From contig JAQUMZ010000040.1 of NCBI GenBank assembly GCA_028717865.1, positions 1 to 11,491 on the forward strand: a stretch of DNA of 11,491 nt, given 5' to 3'. Position 1 is the stretch's first letter. Each line of letters opens with the position of its first letter. The notes beneath the pieces were generated by a model that saw nothing but the letters and a program-made list of their open reading frames with translations, made no database searches and had not been told where the DNA came from. The DNA comes from Elusimicrobiota bacterium. GTDB lineage: Bacteria; Elusimicrobiota; Elusimicrobia; UBA1565; UBA9628. Shown here one piece after another: positions 1 through 6,958 of this stretch. The position numbers and the translations under genes were made by a program.

Positions 1-98
1 TTCCGATCTGGTCTGGCCGCCAGCCGGGCCGCCGCGGCGGGAAGCGGCGCTGGAAGCGCCAGCAGGGCCGCGGCCGCGCAACGCAGCTTGCCTTTCAC
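1..98 (-). CDS. Exported protein of unknown function, N-terminal fragment
   Basis: Only the first 32 codons are inside the window; the gene continues past the left edge. Translation from the GTG at 98-96 gives a classic Sec signal peptide: basic start MKGKLR, an Ala/Leu-rich hydrophobic core (CAAAALLALPAPLP) and a likely cleavage site in the following AAAA stretch. The GTG overlaps the TGA stop of the upstream 1062-residue gene (bases GTGA at 98-95), the usual form of translational coupling inside an operon, and this is the main reason to believe the start. The mature protein is not visible, so its function cannot be named. By context it should be exported and co-expressed with the tandem propeller-like protein. 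A chance open frame in GC-rich DNA is possible, but the match of frame, overlap and signal peptide makes that less likely. Confidence 0.66.
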   Translation of the reverse strand, partial: MKGKLRCAAAALLALPAPLPAAAARLAARPDR

Positions 99-3000
99 CG
101 CCACATCCGCTCCAGGCCGAACGGCCAACTCCATCCGCCGCGGTCCTCGATGCCTTCCCGTCGCTGCCTTTCCTCTATAATTTCCGCGACGCTGCTCAGG
201 ACCCGGGAACGCCAGTCCGCCGGCGCGCCGCCCAGCCGGAACAGCCCCCGGGCGGTGCCGTAGAAGACGCCCTCGGCGTCCGCCACGAGGGCCGTGACGC
301 CCGGCGCCGAGGCCAGCCGCAGCCAGCCGTCGCCGCGGGCCTCCAGTATCCCCGCGTCGTCGGCGGCGAAACGCCGGCCGGAGAACTCTACGACCAAGCG
401 CAGCGGGCCCTTGATGTCGCCCTCTTGCGGCGTCCAGCGGCCGTCCCGGCCGCGCCGCAGCACCCCGCGCCGCGCGCGCACGTACAAATCGTCCCCGCAC
501 GCGGCCCGCTCCCTCTCCGCCAACGGGAATAGGCTCTTCCAAACGCCGCCCTCGCGCTCGATCAGTTCCGCGTCGTCCCTGACGGCATAGAGCCGGCCCC
601 CGTGCGCGAAGGCGTCGGACACCCCGTCCAGCAAGAGCCGGGGCTCGGCCAGCGGATCATGGTCGAGGCCCCAGCCGAACAGCCGCTTGCCGTCCCAGCC
701 CAGGATACGGCCGCCGTGCGCGAATACCTTGGCGAAATTGTATCCCCCGCTCCGTGTCGGCAGCATCCGGACCCACCTGCCGGCCTCGAGCCGGAACGAA
801 CCTTCCTGGCTGAAGGCATAGACGCGGCCCGCGATCTCATCCACCGCGAACACGTTCCACAGGCCGTCCTTCATCTTCCGCCAGCCCAGCCCCGGCGCGC
901 GCTGATAGAAGGCGAACACCCCCCCGGCGAGATACCTCATCCCCGCGAAGGGGCCCCAGGTCTTGAAGGAACGCACCGCCGTTTCCAGCATCGCGCGCGC
1001 GGCGCCACCCTTGACCAAGTACACGAAATTCCCATCTCCGGCGAAGAGCCCCTCCGGACCGGCCTGGACGCCGTGTTCGGCCCGGATGCCCGGATGCACC
1101 AGGCGCCAGGCGCTCCCGAAGCGGACATAAAGCCCCGCCGCGGTGAAGGCGTAGGTCCGTCCCCGCGCCAGCACCAGCTTGTCCACGGCCGCGGGCAAGG
1201 CGGTACCGAGCGCGAAGAGCTGCCGCACCGACTCTTTTTGCGTCCGGGGCAAACGGGCCGTCTCGGCGAAGGCCTCGGCCATGACCTCGGCCAGGTCCCG
1301 CGTCGGGTCCTCGCGCAGCTTGGCGGCTGCGGCCGACGCCCATGCGCGCGTCCTGGCCGCGGGCAAGGCGATGCCGGTTTCCTCCTCGGTCCAACGCCGT
1401 AGTCGCGGCCAGACGTCCGCGGCCTCGGGAGGCTGGGCCGCGTCCGAGAATCGTTTCCGCACCCCGCCCAGCCAGCGGCCCAGGCCCGTGAAGAGAGGCT
1501 TCTCGTCCTCGCCCACGATGTCGCCGTTTTCTACGGCGGCGCGGTACGGCGCCGGCAATGCGGCCGGCTTCCGTTGGATGTTTTTTATCTCGTCACCCAA
1601 GCTTCCCAGCAACGCTTCCCGCCAATGCGCGGACAGCCCCTCGGGCTCGAAGCCGAAGCGCAAGGCGCCGACGCTGGAATGGGCCGACTTGACATAGACG
1701 CCCCGATCGTCGACGGCCAGGCTCTCCGGCACGATTTGGGCCAACAATCGCCACGAATCTCCGGAAACCTCGAAAACCCCGTCGTTGAGGGCTAAATAGC
1801 GCCTGCCCCCGCGCTCGACGGCATCAACGAAATAGTCCCGGGCCTTGCCGGGCGGGGCCTCCTGCCGCATCCAGACCCCGGCCCGGATCCGATAAGGGCC
1901 TTCGTCGGTCTGGATGTAGAGGTCGGCCCCGGCCTTGAGCCAAACCCGCCCTCGTTGCCACACGAAGCGGTGCATACCGGCGATGCGCCGCGCCGTTGCA
2001 TCCGCAATCTCATACCACGCCCCGGCGCTATCCTCGGGCGACTCGCGGGCCGCCGCGTAGAGCGCGCCCCCATGCGCGACGGCCTGTCTGACGTCGGCGT
2101 CGATCACCGTCCGATACGCCCGCCCCCCCTCCAGGAGCTCGAGCAGTTCCTGCCTTCCATTTCCCGGATAAGCCAAGGCATAAAGGCGGCCGCCGACCGC
2201 GAAAAGCTCGCTTACGTGCATGCCCGCCAGGCCGGCCAGGCCCCAGCGCCCGCCTTCCAGGCGATAAAGCCCGTCTTTCATGGCCAGGTAGGTCGAGCCT
2301 TTCCAGCGCGCCGCGTCCCCGGGGCCGAAACCCACCGCGGGCAGAGCCTTCCACCCGGATGCTGAGAACTGGTGAAGTTCCGTGTAGCGGTTCGACAGGA
2401 CGGCCGGACCGCCTTCCTTTTCGAGCAGGTTGAAGCCATGATTGAACCGGCCCGCGATCACGGGGGTCAGGGTTTCGCCGTCCAACTCGTAAAGCTCGTC
2501 CGCGCGGCAGGCCAGGAGCTTGCCGCCGGGGCCGGGCCGATCGCTCACCTGCACGATGCCCGAGGCGATGAGCTTCCAGCCCCGCCCTTGCCGCACGTGA
2601 AGGTTGCCGCCCTCGAAGGCGTACACCCGCCCGCCGCCCGCGATGAACCGGTCTATGCGCATGGGCCAGCGCAGGCGTCCGTCGCCCCCGGCCAAGGCCG
2701 AGCGAAGCTGCTCGCGCTGCGCGGCGGACAAGCCCTGCTCGGCCGCCAACGCCTCGGCCAACGCCTCCTCCCAAGGCCGGCCGGGATCGTTTCTCAGCAT
2801 GTCCCGGGCCCGGGCTGCCCATGGTCCGGTCCGGCCGGGCTTGAGCTCGAAGTCCAGTTCGCCGGCCAGCCATTGTTCCAGGACCGCCCAAGAGAATCCG
2901 GAATCGCCCGTATCGACCGGATCGGCGGCCCCGATCGAATTGTCGAAAAGCCGGGTCAGGGCCGCGGTTTCGCCTTCGGGTCCAAGGCGTTCGCCGCCGG

Positions 3001-3283
3001 CCGCCCGGATGAGCGCGGCGGACGGCCCCGGAGCGGCCGGCGGCGGCAAGGCCGCAGCGGGCGCGGCCGCGGGCATGAGCGGCGCGGCGACCTCGGGAAA
3101 CGCGCCGCGCGACGGCCGGAACACGGCCGGCGACGCCGTTTTCAGAGCGGGCGGCGACGGCAGGGCGGCCGCCGCGCGGGCGGGGCCGGACAATTTCGCC
3201 GCCGCGGCGCGGGCTGGCCGGCCGCAAACCAAAGCCGCCAAGACCGCCGCGATCGGCACGGCGCTGTTTAAGAATAATCTCAT
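95..3283 (-). CDS. Large exported protein with two tandem propeller-like modules
   Basis: A 1062-residue protein I do not recognise by family. Residues 1-26 form a signal peptide (MRLFLNSAVP start, hydrophobic core, cleavage near ARA-A). Residues 27-90 are an Ala/Pro-rich low-complexity linker. Two related modules follow. Module 1 (about 131-572) and module 2 (about 624-1045) each start with a Trp-bearing helical segment, continue with short beta-repeats of the form G-x-x-Y-x-x-x-x-x-G-L-Y-x-L-x-G-x-x-W (for example 328-347, 492-511, 707-726, 819-837) and close with a helix starting WREALLGSL (554) or WRSRVLSSV (1024). The repeats suggest beta-propeller blades, so binding or scaffolding outside the cytoplasm is inferred; no catalytic motif is seen. 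The ATG at 3283 is chosen because the signal peptide begins there; only a weak ACAGG precedes it. It is the first gene of a minus-strand operon, and its stop overlaps the next gene by 4 bases. Confidence 0.8.
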   Translation of the reverse strand: MRLFLNSAVPIAAVLAALVCGRPARAAAAKLSGPARAAAALPSPPALKTASPAVFRPSRGAFPEVAAPLMPAAAPAAALPPPAAPGPSAALIRAAGGERLGPEGETAALTRLFDNSIGAADPVDTGDSGFSWAVLEQWLAGELDFELKPGRTGPWAARARDMLRNDPGRPWEEALAEALAAEQGLSAAQREQLRSALAGGDGRLRWPMRIDRFIAGGGRVYAFEGGNLHVRQGRGWKLIASGIVQVSDRPGPGGKLLACRADELYELDGETLTPVIAGRFNHGFNLLEKEGGPAVLSNRYTELHQFSASGWKALPAVGFGPGDAARWKGSTYLAMKDGLYRLEGGRWGLAGLAGMHVSELFAVGGRLYALAYPGNGRQELLELLEGGRAYRTVIDADVRQAVAHGGALYAAARESPEDSAGAWYEIADATARRIAGMHRFVWQRGRVWLKAGADLYIQTDEGPYRIRAGVWMRQEAPPGKARDYFVDAVERGGRRYLALNDGVFEVSGDSWRLLAQIVPESLAVDDRGVYVKSAHSSVGALRFGFEPEGLSAHWREALLGSLGDEIKNIQRKPAALPAPYRAAVENGDIVGEDEKPLFTGLGRWLGGVRKRFSDAAQPPEAADVWPRLRRWTEEETGIALPAARTRAWASAAAAKLREDPTRDLAEVMAEAFAETARLPRTQKESVRQLFALGTALPAAVDKLVLARGRTYAFTAAGLYVRFGSAWRLVHPGIRAEHGVQAGPEGLFAGDGNFVYLVKGGAARAMLETAVRSFKTWGPFAGMRYLAGGVFAFYQRAPGLGWRKMKDGLWNVFAVDEIAGRVYAFSQEGSFRLEAGRWVRMLPTRSGGYNFAKVFAHGGRILGWDGKRLFGWGLDHDPLAEPRLLLDGVSDAFAHGGRLYAVRDDAELIEREGGVWKSLFPLAERERAACGDDLYVRARRGVLRRGRDGRWTPQEGDIKGPLRLVVEFSGRRFAADDAGILEARGDGWLRLASAPGVTALVADAEGVFYGTARGLFRLGGAPADWRSRVLSSVAEIIEERQRREGIEDRGGWSWPFGLERMWR

Positions 3284-3330
3284 CCTGTCACTGAGAAGAA
3301 TAAACGGGGATTGGACGGACCTCCAGGGAA

Positions 3331-3380
3331 TTAAGCCCTAGCCGCAGGAGGCCTAAGGCCTAGGACAAAAAGGGGCTTAA
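3331..3380. repeat. Nested inverted repeat in divergent intergenic region
   Basis: An 8-base perfect inverted repeat, TTAAGCCC at 3331-3338 and GGGCTTAA at 3373-3380, encloses a second perfect one, AGGCC at 3349-3353 and GGCCT at 3357-3361 with a TAA loop. Either strand could fold as a stem with an inner hairpin. It lies between the divergent exported-protein gene and the L,D-transpeptidase gene, so it could be an operator pair, a leader RNA or a small RNA. It does not look like an intrinsic terminator for either neighbour, because both genes point away from it. Confidence 0.5.
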
Positions 3381-3393
3381 CGGCTTATGCCGT
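3380..3393. repeat. Short hairpin-forming inverted repeat
   Basis: ACGGC at 3380-3384 and GCCGT at 3389-3393 are perfect complements around a TTAT loop. The element starts at the last base of the larger inverted repeat and ends 4 bases before the 12-base promoter-like element, so it sits where a -35 region or an operator of the L,D-transpeptidase gene would be. Confidence 0.4.
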
Positions 3394-3397
3394 CCGA

Positions 3398-3409
3398 ATT
3401 TCCTAGAAT
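3398..3409 (+). promoter_or_regulatory. Putative promoter element of the L,D-transpeptidase gene
   Basis: ATTTCCTAGAAT ends in TAGAAT, one base from the -10 consensus. The same 12 bases occur upstream of the Deg protease gene at 6959-6970 on the other strand. Only 6 bases separate TAGAAT from the ATG at 3416, and no Shine-Dalgarno sequence is present, so transcription may start at or next to the start codon. The block is flanked by GAATT (3396-3400) and AATTC (3407-3411). I see no convincing -35 hexamer. Confidence 0.42.
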
Positions 3410-3415
3410 TCACCG

Positions 3416-4195
3416 ATGCCTTCTCCGTTTCGCGCGGGAGCGGCGCTTTGCCTGCTGTCGGCGGGCTGCGGCCCGGCCTGGCGGCGCCCTCTCCCGGCGC
3501 CCATCCCCGAAAGCACGCGCCAGCTCGTCGTAGCCGTGGCCCCCGAGGCCAAGGGCCCCCGCGGCGTGGTTCGCTTGTTTTCCCGCGCGGGAAACGGCTG
3601 GAGGCCGGAAAGCGGGCCCTGGCCGGCGGCCCTGGGCGAGCGGGGGGTCGCCTGGGGCATCGGACAGCACCCGCCCCAAGGCCGGCCCCGGAAGCGCGAG
3701 GGCGATCTGCGCTCCCCGGCCGGACGCTTCAGGATCGGAACGATATACGGCAATTTCCCGGAGTTGCCCGCGGGCGCCAAAGGCTGGCCCTACGTACAAA
3801 AGACGGAACGCGACGCCTGGATCGACGATCCGAAACTGCCCGGCTACAACCATTTCGTCCGCGTTCCGGAAGGCCGGCCGCTGCCGGACTGGTTCGCGAG
3901 CCAGAAGATGAGCCTGGATACCCCCGTCCTGGAATGGCTGGTCCACATCGAGCACAATTACCCCGACGCGATTCCAGGAAGGGGCAGCGCGCTGTTCATG
4001 CACAAGTGGCACGGCGAAAACGATGCCACCTCCGGCTGCGTGGCGCTGCCTCCGGAAAAGCTGGAGGAGCTCATGCGCTGGCTCGATCCCGTGCGGAAGG
4101 CCCAGTTGGTCCTGCTTTCCCGCAAGGACTACCGCCGCCTGTGGCGGGCCTGGGACCTTCCCGCTCCCGACGTCCTCGAAATTCCGGACCCGTAG
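3416..4195 (+). CDS. L,D-transpeptidase (YkuD domain) lipoprotein
   Basis: A 259-residue protein expected to act on periplasmic peptidoglycan, forming 3-3 cross-links or attaching proteins to stem peptides. The N-terminus has a short hydrophobic stretch and a lipobox LSAGC, giving a lipidated Cys18. The YkuD core shows KREGDLRSPAG (93-103), His196 in FMHKW and the nucleophile Cys208 in TSGCVALP, the order expected for ErfK/YbiS/YkuD-type enzymes; the TSGCVA form and the following RWLDP recall the COG3786 branch. There is no LysM or other peptidoglycan-binding domain. The start is firm because an in-frame TAG lies 12 bases upstream (3404-3406) and the lipoprotein signal begins at this ATG. There is no Shine-Dalgarno sequence, so the message may be leaderless. 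lemA follows after 46 bases on the same strand. The family is clear; the exact substrate is not. Confidence 0.9.
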   Translation: MPSPFRAGAALCLLSAGCGPAWRRPLPAPIPESTRQLVVAVAPEAKGPRGVVRLFSRAGNGWRPESGPWPAALGERGVAWGIGQHPPQGRPRKREGDLRSPAGRFRIGTIYGNFPELPAGAKGWPYVQKTERDAWIDDPKLPGYNHFVRVPEGRPLPDWFASQKMSLDTPVLEWLVHIEHNYPDAIPGRGSALFMHKWHGENDATSGCVALPPEKLEELMRWLDPVRKAQLVLLSRKDYRRLWRAWDLPAPDVLEIPDP

Positions 4196-4220
4196 CCGTT
4201 GGCGGGCGGGCTGGGCCATA

Positions 4221-4236
4221 TGCTAAAAATAGGCGG
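4221..4236 (+). promoter_or_regulatory. Possible extended -10 and ribosome site before lemA
   Basis: TGCTAAAAAT (4221-4230) has the TGn form of an extended -10 element and is the only AT-rich patch in the 46-base gap. AGGCGG (4231-4236) follows, 5 bases before the ATG, and is a partial Shine-Dalgarno match. If the -10 is real, transcription would begin inside or after AGGCGG, so the two readings compete. Read-through from the transpeptidase gene would let AGGCGG act as the ribosome site. Confidence 0.3.
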
Positions 4237-4241
4237 ATTCC

Positions 4242-4790
4242 ATGTTAACCTTGGGGCTCCTGCTCGCGCTGCTGCTGGCGCTGATCGGGCTCGTGGCCGG
4301 CCTCGCGGCCATGCACAACGCGTTGGTATCGGAGCAGCGCGAGCTTCGGCGCTCCTGGGGGGAGATCGACTCGCTGTTCAAGCGGCGCCAGGACGAGATT
4401 CCCAGGCTCCTTAAGGCCTGCGAGGGCTTCACCCAGCGCGAGCACGACGTTTTCGTGCGCCTTCTGGATTTGCGCGGCCGCGCCCAAGCCGCCCCGACCA
4501 TCGCGGCGAAGGCGGCGATCGAGGAGGAGCTCTTGGCCTTGCTGGGCTCGATCTTCGCCTTGGCCGACAATCTGCCGGAGCTCAAGAACCGGGAAGCCTT
4601 CCGGCAGTCCCAGGACCGCCTCCGGGAGTTCGCGGCCCAGATCGCGCGGCGCCGCGACGCGTATAACGCCGGCGTCCTGCGGTTCAACCTCAAGATACAA
4701 ACCCCGCCGCATTCCTTCGTCGCCAATTTCGCGTCCATGGCGCCCCATGAGCCGTTCAAGGCGGCCGGAACGGACTTGTGCGACGCCTAG
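4242..4790 (+). CDS. lemA: LemA family membrane protein
   Basis: A 182-residue protein with one N-terminal membrane segment (residues 2-24) followed by a long helical region, the layout of LemA proteins. Family features are visible in order: HNALV (25-29) for the usual YNxLV, then Arg-rich REL RRSWGEID (W39, D43) where LemA has AWSQID, KRRQDEIP (47-54) for KRRxDLIP, a later helix with R-A spacing, and YNAGVLRFN near the C-terminus for the YN..V..FN motif. LemA proteins lie in the cytoplasmic membrane with the helical bundle outside; their biochemical role is not settled, with links to stress and envelope signalling. The gene follows an L,D-transpeptidase, so an envelope role fits. The start is the first ATG that keeps the whole membrane segment. 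The two-residue changes from the family consensus are ordinary divergence. Confidence 0.83.
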   Translation: MLTLGLLLALLLALIGLVAGLAAMHNALVSEQRELRRSWGEIDSLFKRRQDEIPRLLKACEGFTQREHDVFVRLLDLRGRAQAAPTIAAKAAIEEELLALLGSIFALADNLPELKNREAFRQSQDRLREFAAQIARRRDAYNAGVLRFNLKIQTPPHSFVANFASMAPHEPFKAAGTDLCDA

Positions 4791-4871
4791 GCCTTCCGGC
4801 AAACCTCGCGTAGATCGTTCGGCCCTCTGAAGGCTGCGCCGACGCCGGCCACGCGGCATCCTCCCGGACTA

Positions 4872-4900
4872 TTGAAGCCGCGCGGCGCGGCTGTTAATCT
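4872..4900 (+). promoter_or_regulatory. Possible promoter of the usp gene, with hairpin in its spacer
   Basis: TTGAAG (4872-4877) and TAATCT (4895-4900) are separated by 17 bases, a standard sigma-70 spacing, but each matches the consensus only partly. The spacer holds GCCGCGC (4877-4883) and GCGCGGC (4885-4891), a GC-rich palindrome that could be an operator or the stem of a weak terminator for lemA; no T run follows it. The start codon is 11 bases after the -10 candidate. Confidence 0.28.
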
Positions 4901-4911
4901 GATAAGGCACC

Positions 4912-5424
4912 ATGGAACCGCGCGCCGCGAGGCAGCCCGCGAACAAGCTTCTCCTGGCCGTGGACGATTCCGACGGCTCGCGCCAGGCCGTGCGCTGGGT
5001 CGTCAGGAATTTCGGCCGCGCGCCCGATCTGCGCGTCACGCTGCTCCACGTCCTGCCGGAGATTCCGTCCCGCTTCTGGGACGACGGGCATATCCTTTCC
5101 AGACGGGAAAGCGCCGCGCGCAAGGCCGTGGTCGCGCGCTGGGAGGAGAAGGGCCGGGTCCGCGTCGCCGCCTGCCTGCGCTGGGCGGCCGCGCGGCTGA
5201 CGACGGCGGGCGTGGCGCCGGAGTGCGTCGAGTCCAAGACCGCCACCACCGAACGCCACAACGTCGCGGACGCCGTCCTGGAGGAGGCGCGCCGGGGCGG
5301 CTACCGCACCCTGGTTCTGGGACGCAACTGCGGCCACCACCGGGCCCTGCACGCCGTCCTGGGCAGCGTCGCCGAGACCGTGGTCAACCGCGCCGCGGAC
5401 CTGGCCGTATGCGTCGTCGAATGA
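4912..5424 (+). CDS. Universal stress protein, UspA family
   Basis: A 170-residue single-domain protein, slightly longer than the usual 140-150. It opens with the Usp strand KLLLAVDDSDGSRQAVRWV, with Asp18 at the adenine-binding position, then VTLLHVLPE, and ends with the nucleotide-binding loop LVLGRNCG...LGSVAETVVNRA and the closing strand LAVCVVE. Family members with this loop bind ATP and are cytoplasmic. The loop reads G-3x-G-9x-GS (G137, G141, G151, S152) and not the common G-2x-G-9x-G(S/T), one residue longer. There is no signal peptide. A weak AAGG (4904-4907) precedes the ATG by 4 bases. The gene is 121 bases after lemA and converges on the Deg protease gene with only 19 bases between the two stops, in which I see no clear terminator. 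Confidence 0.88.
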   Translation: MEPRAARQPANKLLLAVDDSDGSRQAVRWVVRNFGRAPDLRVTLLHVLPEIPSRFWDDGHILSRRESAARKAVVARWEEKGRVRVAACLRWAAARLTTAGVAPECVESKTATTERHNVADAVLEEARRGGYRTLVLGRNCGHHRALHAVLGSVAETVVNRAADLAVCVVE

Positions 5425-5443
5425 CTTGGCCCGGATGCCGCGG

Positions 5444-6934
5444 TCAGGGAATCGCCACGCTGGTCTCGGCCAAGTCCCCGGAACGGTCGCTCGCCACCCG
5501 GTGGGTGGCCAGTATGCGGGGGCCGGCCTCGGCGGCTTTGGCCGCGTCCAGCACGATCCTGCCGCCGAAGTCGGTCAGCGGGTCGGTGCGGATCACCTGA
5601 AAGGCGCCTTCGGGGTGGGCGAAGGCCTCGGGCAGGTCCTGGAGCCGCTTGATCTTGCGGCCGTTGACCGAATCGACGAGAATGCTGCGGAACTCGTGGT
5701 AACCCTCGTTGACCCGGTCCGGCAGGACGTAGGCCAGCGCCACAGCCTCCTGGCGCTCGGCCGAGGGCAGGACGTACTCCTGGAGGCTGCGCAGGCTGGT
5801 GGGCATGTCCGCCCGGTTCCACAGGCCCGCGTAATTGCGGGTAACCGGAGTGAAGACCAGGCCGGCGTAGATGAAATAGCTGGGCCGGACGTCGTAGAGC
5901 GGCCCGTCGACGATGTCCCGGCAGTGGGACAGGGGCACCAGGACGCGCTCGCGCCGGCCGGCGCGCAAGACGTCGAAGGGCACCTGGTCGCCGACCTGAT
6001 GCATGGTGATGAGATGAGTCAAGGACAGCCGCTTGTCCTGGTCGAAGAGATAGGTGCCGTTGTTGGAGATGTCCACGCCGTCGACGGCGAGCAGGACGTC
6101 CCCCTCCTGGATGCGCCCCCAGGCGGCCGAGCCGTAGACGATCTTGTTGATCAGAACCCCCTCCTGGCCGGGGCGCATCTTGTAGTAGGCGCGCAAGGCG
6201 TCGTTTTCCATGTTCTCCCAAAGCAAGCCGGCCTCGGGGATGCGGTCGTAGCGGCCGTCGGAGACGTCCTTGAGGAAGCGCTGGATGAGGGGAACGGGGA
6301 CGCCGTAACCAGTGTTCTCGACCCCCCCGCCGCTGAAGGACTGGAAGGAAATCCCGACCAGCTTGCCGTCCTTGATCATGGGGCCGCCGCTATTGCCCGG
6401 ATTGATGGCCGCGTCGGTCTGCAGGGCAAGCAGGCGGCGCGAGGAATGGGTGTACTCGACGACCTCGATGCGCGAGATGACGCCCTCGGTTATGGAGAGC
6501 TCGTCGCCCCCGGCCGGGAAGCCGTAGGCGGCGACCTTGTCGCGCTGGCGCGGGAGTTCGCCGAACACGATGGGACGCGAGCCCTTGAAGAACGCGGGGT
6601 CGCGGACCTTGAGCGTGGCCAGCTCGCCGTCGTGGGCGACGAACTCGACGGTCGCGTCGTATTTCTTGGAGTCGCCCGCGCGGCGCACCTGCACGTAGGT
6701 GCTGTCGCTGACCACATGGGCGTTGGTCAGTATGCGCGAACCCGAGATGATGACCCCGGAGCCCGAGAGACTCTCCTGGGCGTTGGACTGCCATGGCTGG
6801 TAAAAATCCGGCCTCTGCGTCATGGTGAAAATCTTCACCACGCTGTCGCGAATAGGGTCCTCCGCCGCCCGGACGGGCCCGGCCGCCGCCAGCAGGAGCG
6901 CAAGCGTGGGAATTAGGACGCGCGTTTTGCCCAT
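5444..6934 (-). CDS. Exported HtrA/Deg9-type serine protease with PDZ domains
   Basis: A 496-residue protein with a signal peptide (1-23, cleavage near VRA-AEDP), so it acts in the periplasm or outside the membrane. The trypsin-like domain (about 28-222) has His73 in TNAHVV and Ser182 in NPGNSGGP. The place normally held by the catalytic Asp, just before the [IL]-A-L-L strand, is Glu104 in HDGELATLKV. A PDZ domain follows (about 232-335, with VLINKI and GDVLLAVDGVDI) and then a C-terminal PDZ-like domain (about 345-480) with SYFIYAGLVFTPV and a late VNGRKIKRLQDLPEA. This two-part tail and the GFPAGGDELSITEGVISRIE segment match the family that includes plant Deg9 and bacterial relatives, and are unlike DegP or DegS. 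It likely handles misfolded envelope proteins. Start: ATG with GGAGGT 6-7 bases upstream. It has its own promoter-like element at 6959-6970. Confidence 0.9.
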   Translation of the reverse strand: MGKTRVLIPTLALLLAAAGPVRAAEDPIRDSVVKIFTMTQRPDFYQPWQSNAQESLSGSGVIISGSRILTNAHVVSDSTYVQVRRAGDSKKYDATVEFVAHDGELATLKVRDPAFFKGSRPIVFGELPRQRDKVAAYGFPAGGDELSITEGVISRIEVVEYTHSSRRLLALQTDAAINPGNSGGPMIKDGKLVGISFQSFSGGGVENTGYGVPVPLIQRFLKDVSDGRYDRIPEAGLLWENMENDALRAYYKMRPGQEGVLINKIVYGSAAWGRIQEGDVLLAVDGVDISNNGTYLFDQDKRLSLTHLITMHQVGDQVPFDVLRAGRRERVLVPLSHCRDIVDGPLYDVRPSYFIYAGLVFTPVTRNYAGLWNRADMPTSLRSLQEYVLPSAERQEAVALAYVLPDRVNEGYHEFRSILVDSVNGRKIKRLQDLPEAFAHPEGAFQVIRTDPLTDFGGRIVLDAAKAAEAGPRILATHRVASDRSGDLAETSVAIP

Positions 6935-6940
6935 GGAGTA

Positions 6941-6946
6941 ACCTCC
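6941..6946 (-). promoter_or_regulatory. Strong Shine-Dalgarno site of the Deg protease gene
   Basis: GGAGGT on the minus strand ends 6 bases before the ATG at 6934, which fixes the start. It contrasts with the L,D-transpeptidase gene, which shares the upstream 12-base element but has no such site. Confidence 0.75.
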
Positions 6947-6958
6947 GTAATTTCGATT

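Noticed and set aside
2028..3227. A 399-codon second minus-strand frame within the large exported protein gene
   Set aside because: It is Arg/Gly-rich with no domain or signal, as expected for an off-frame reading of GC-rich coding sequence.
2372..3341. Two overlapping plus-strand frames opposite the large exported protein gene
   Set aside because: Both are antisense shadows rich in Arg, Gly and Ala, without motifs or plausible starts.
3331..3380. A known riboswitch in the divergent intergenic region
   Set aside because: I compared it by eye with the c-di-GMP, fluoride, preQ1 and guanidine consensus patterns and found none of their conserved cores.
5425..5443. A bidirectional terminator between the convergent usp and Deg genes
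   Set aside because: The 19-base gap shows no stable stem followed by a T run on either strand.
5426..6916. A long open frame on the plus strand lying opposite the Deg protease gene
   Set aside because: It has no recognisable domain and its composition is that of an antisense shadow in GC-rich DNA. The minus-strand frame has a signal peptide, a ribosome site and protease motifs.
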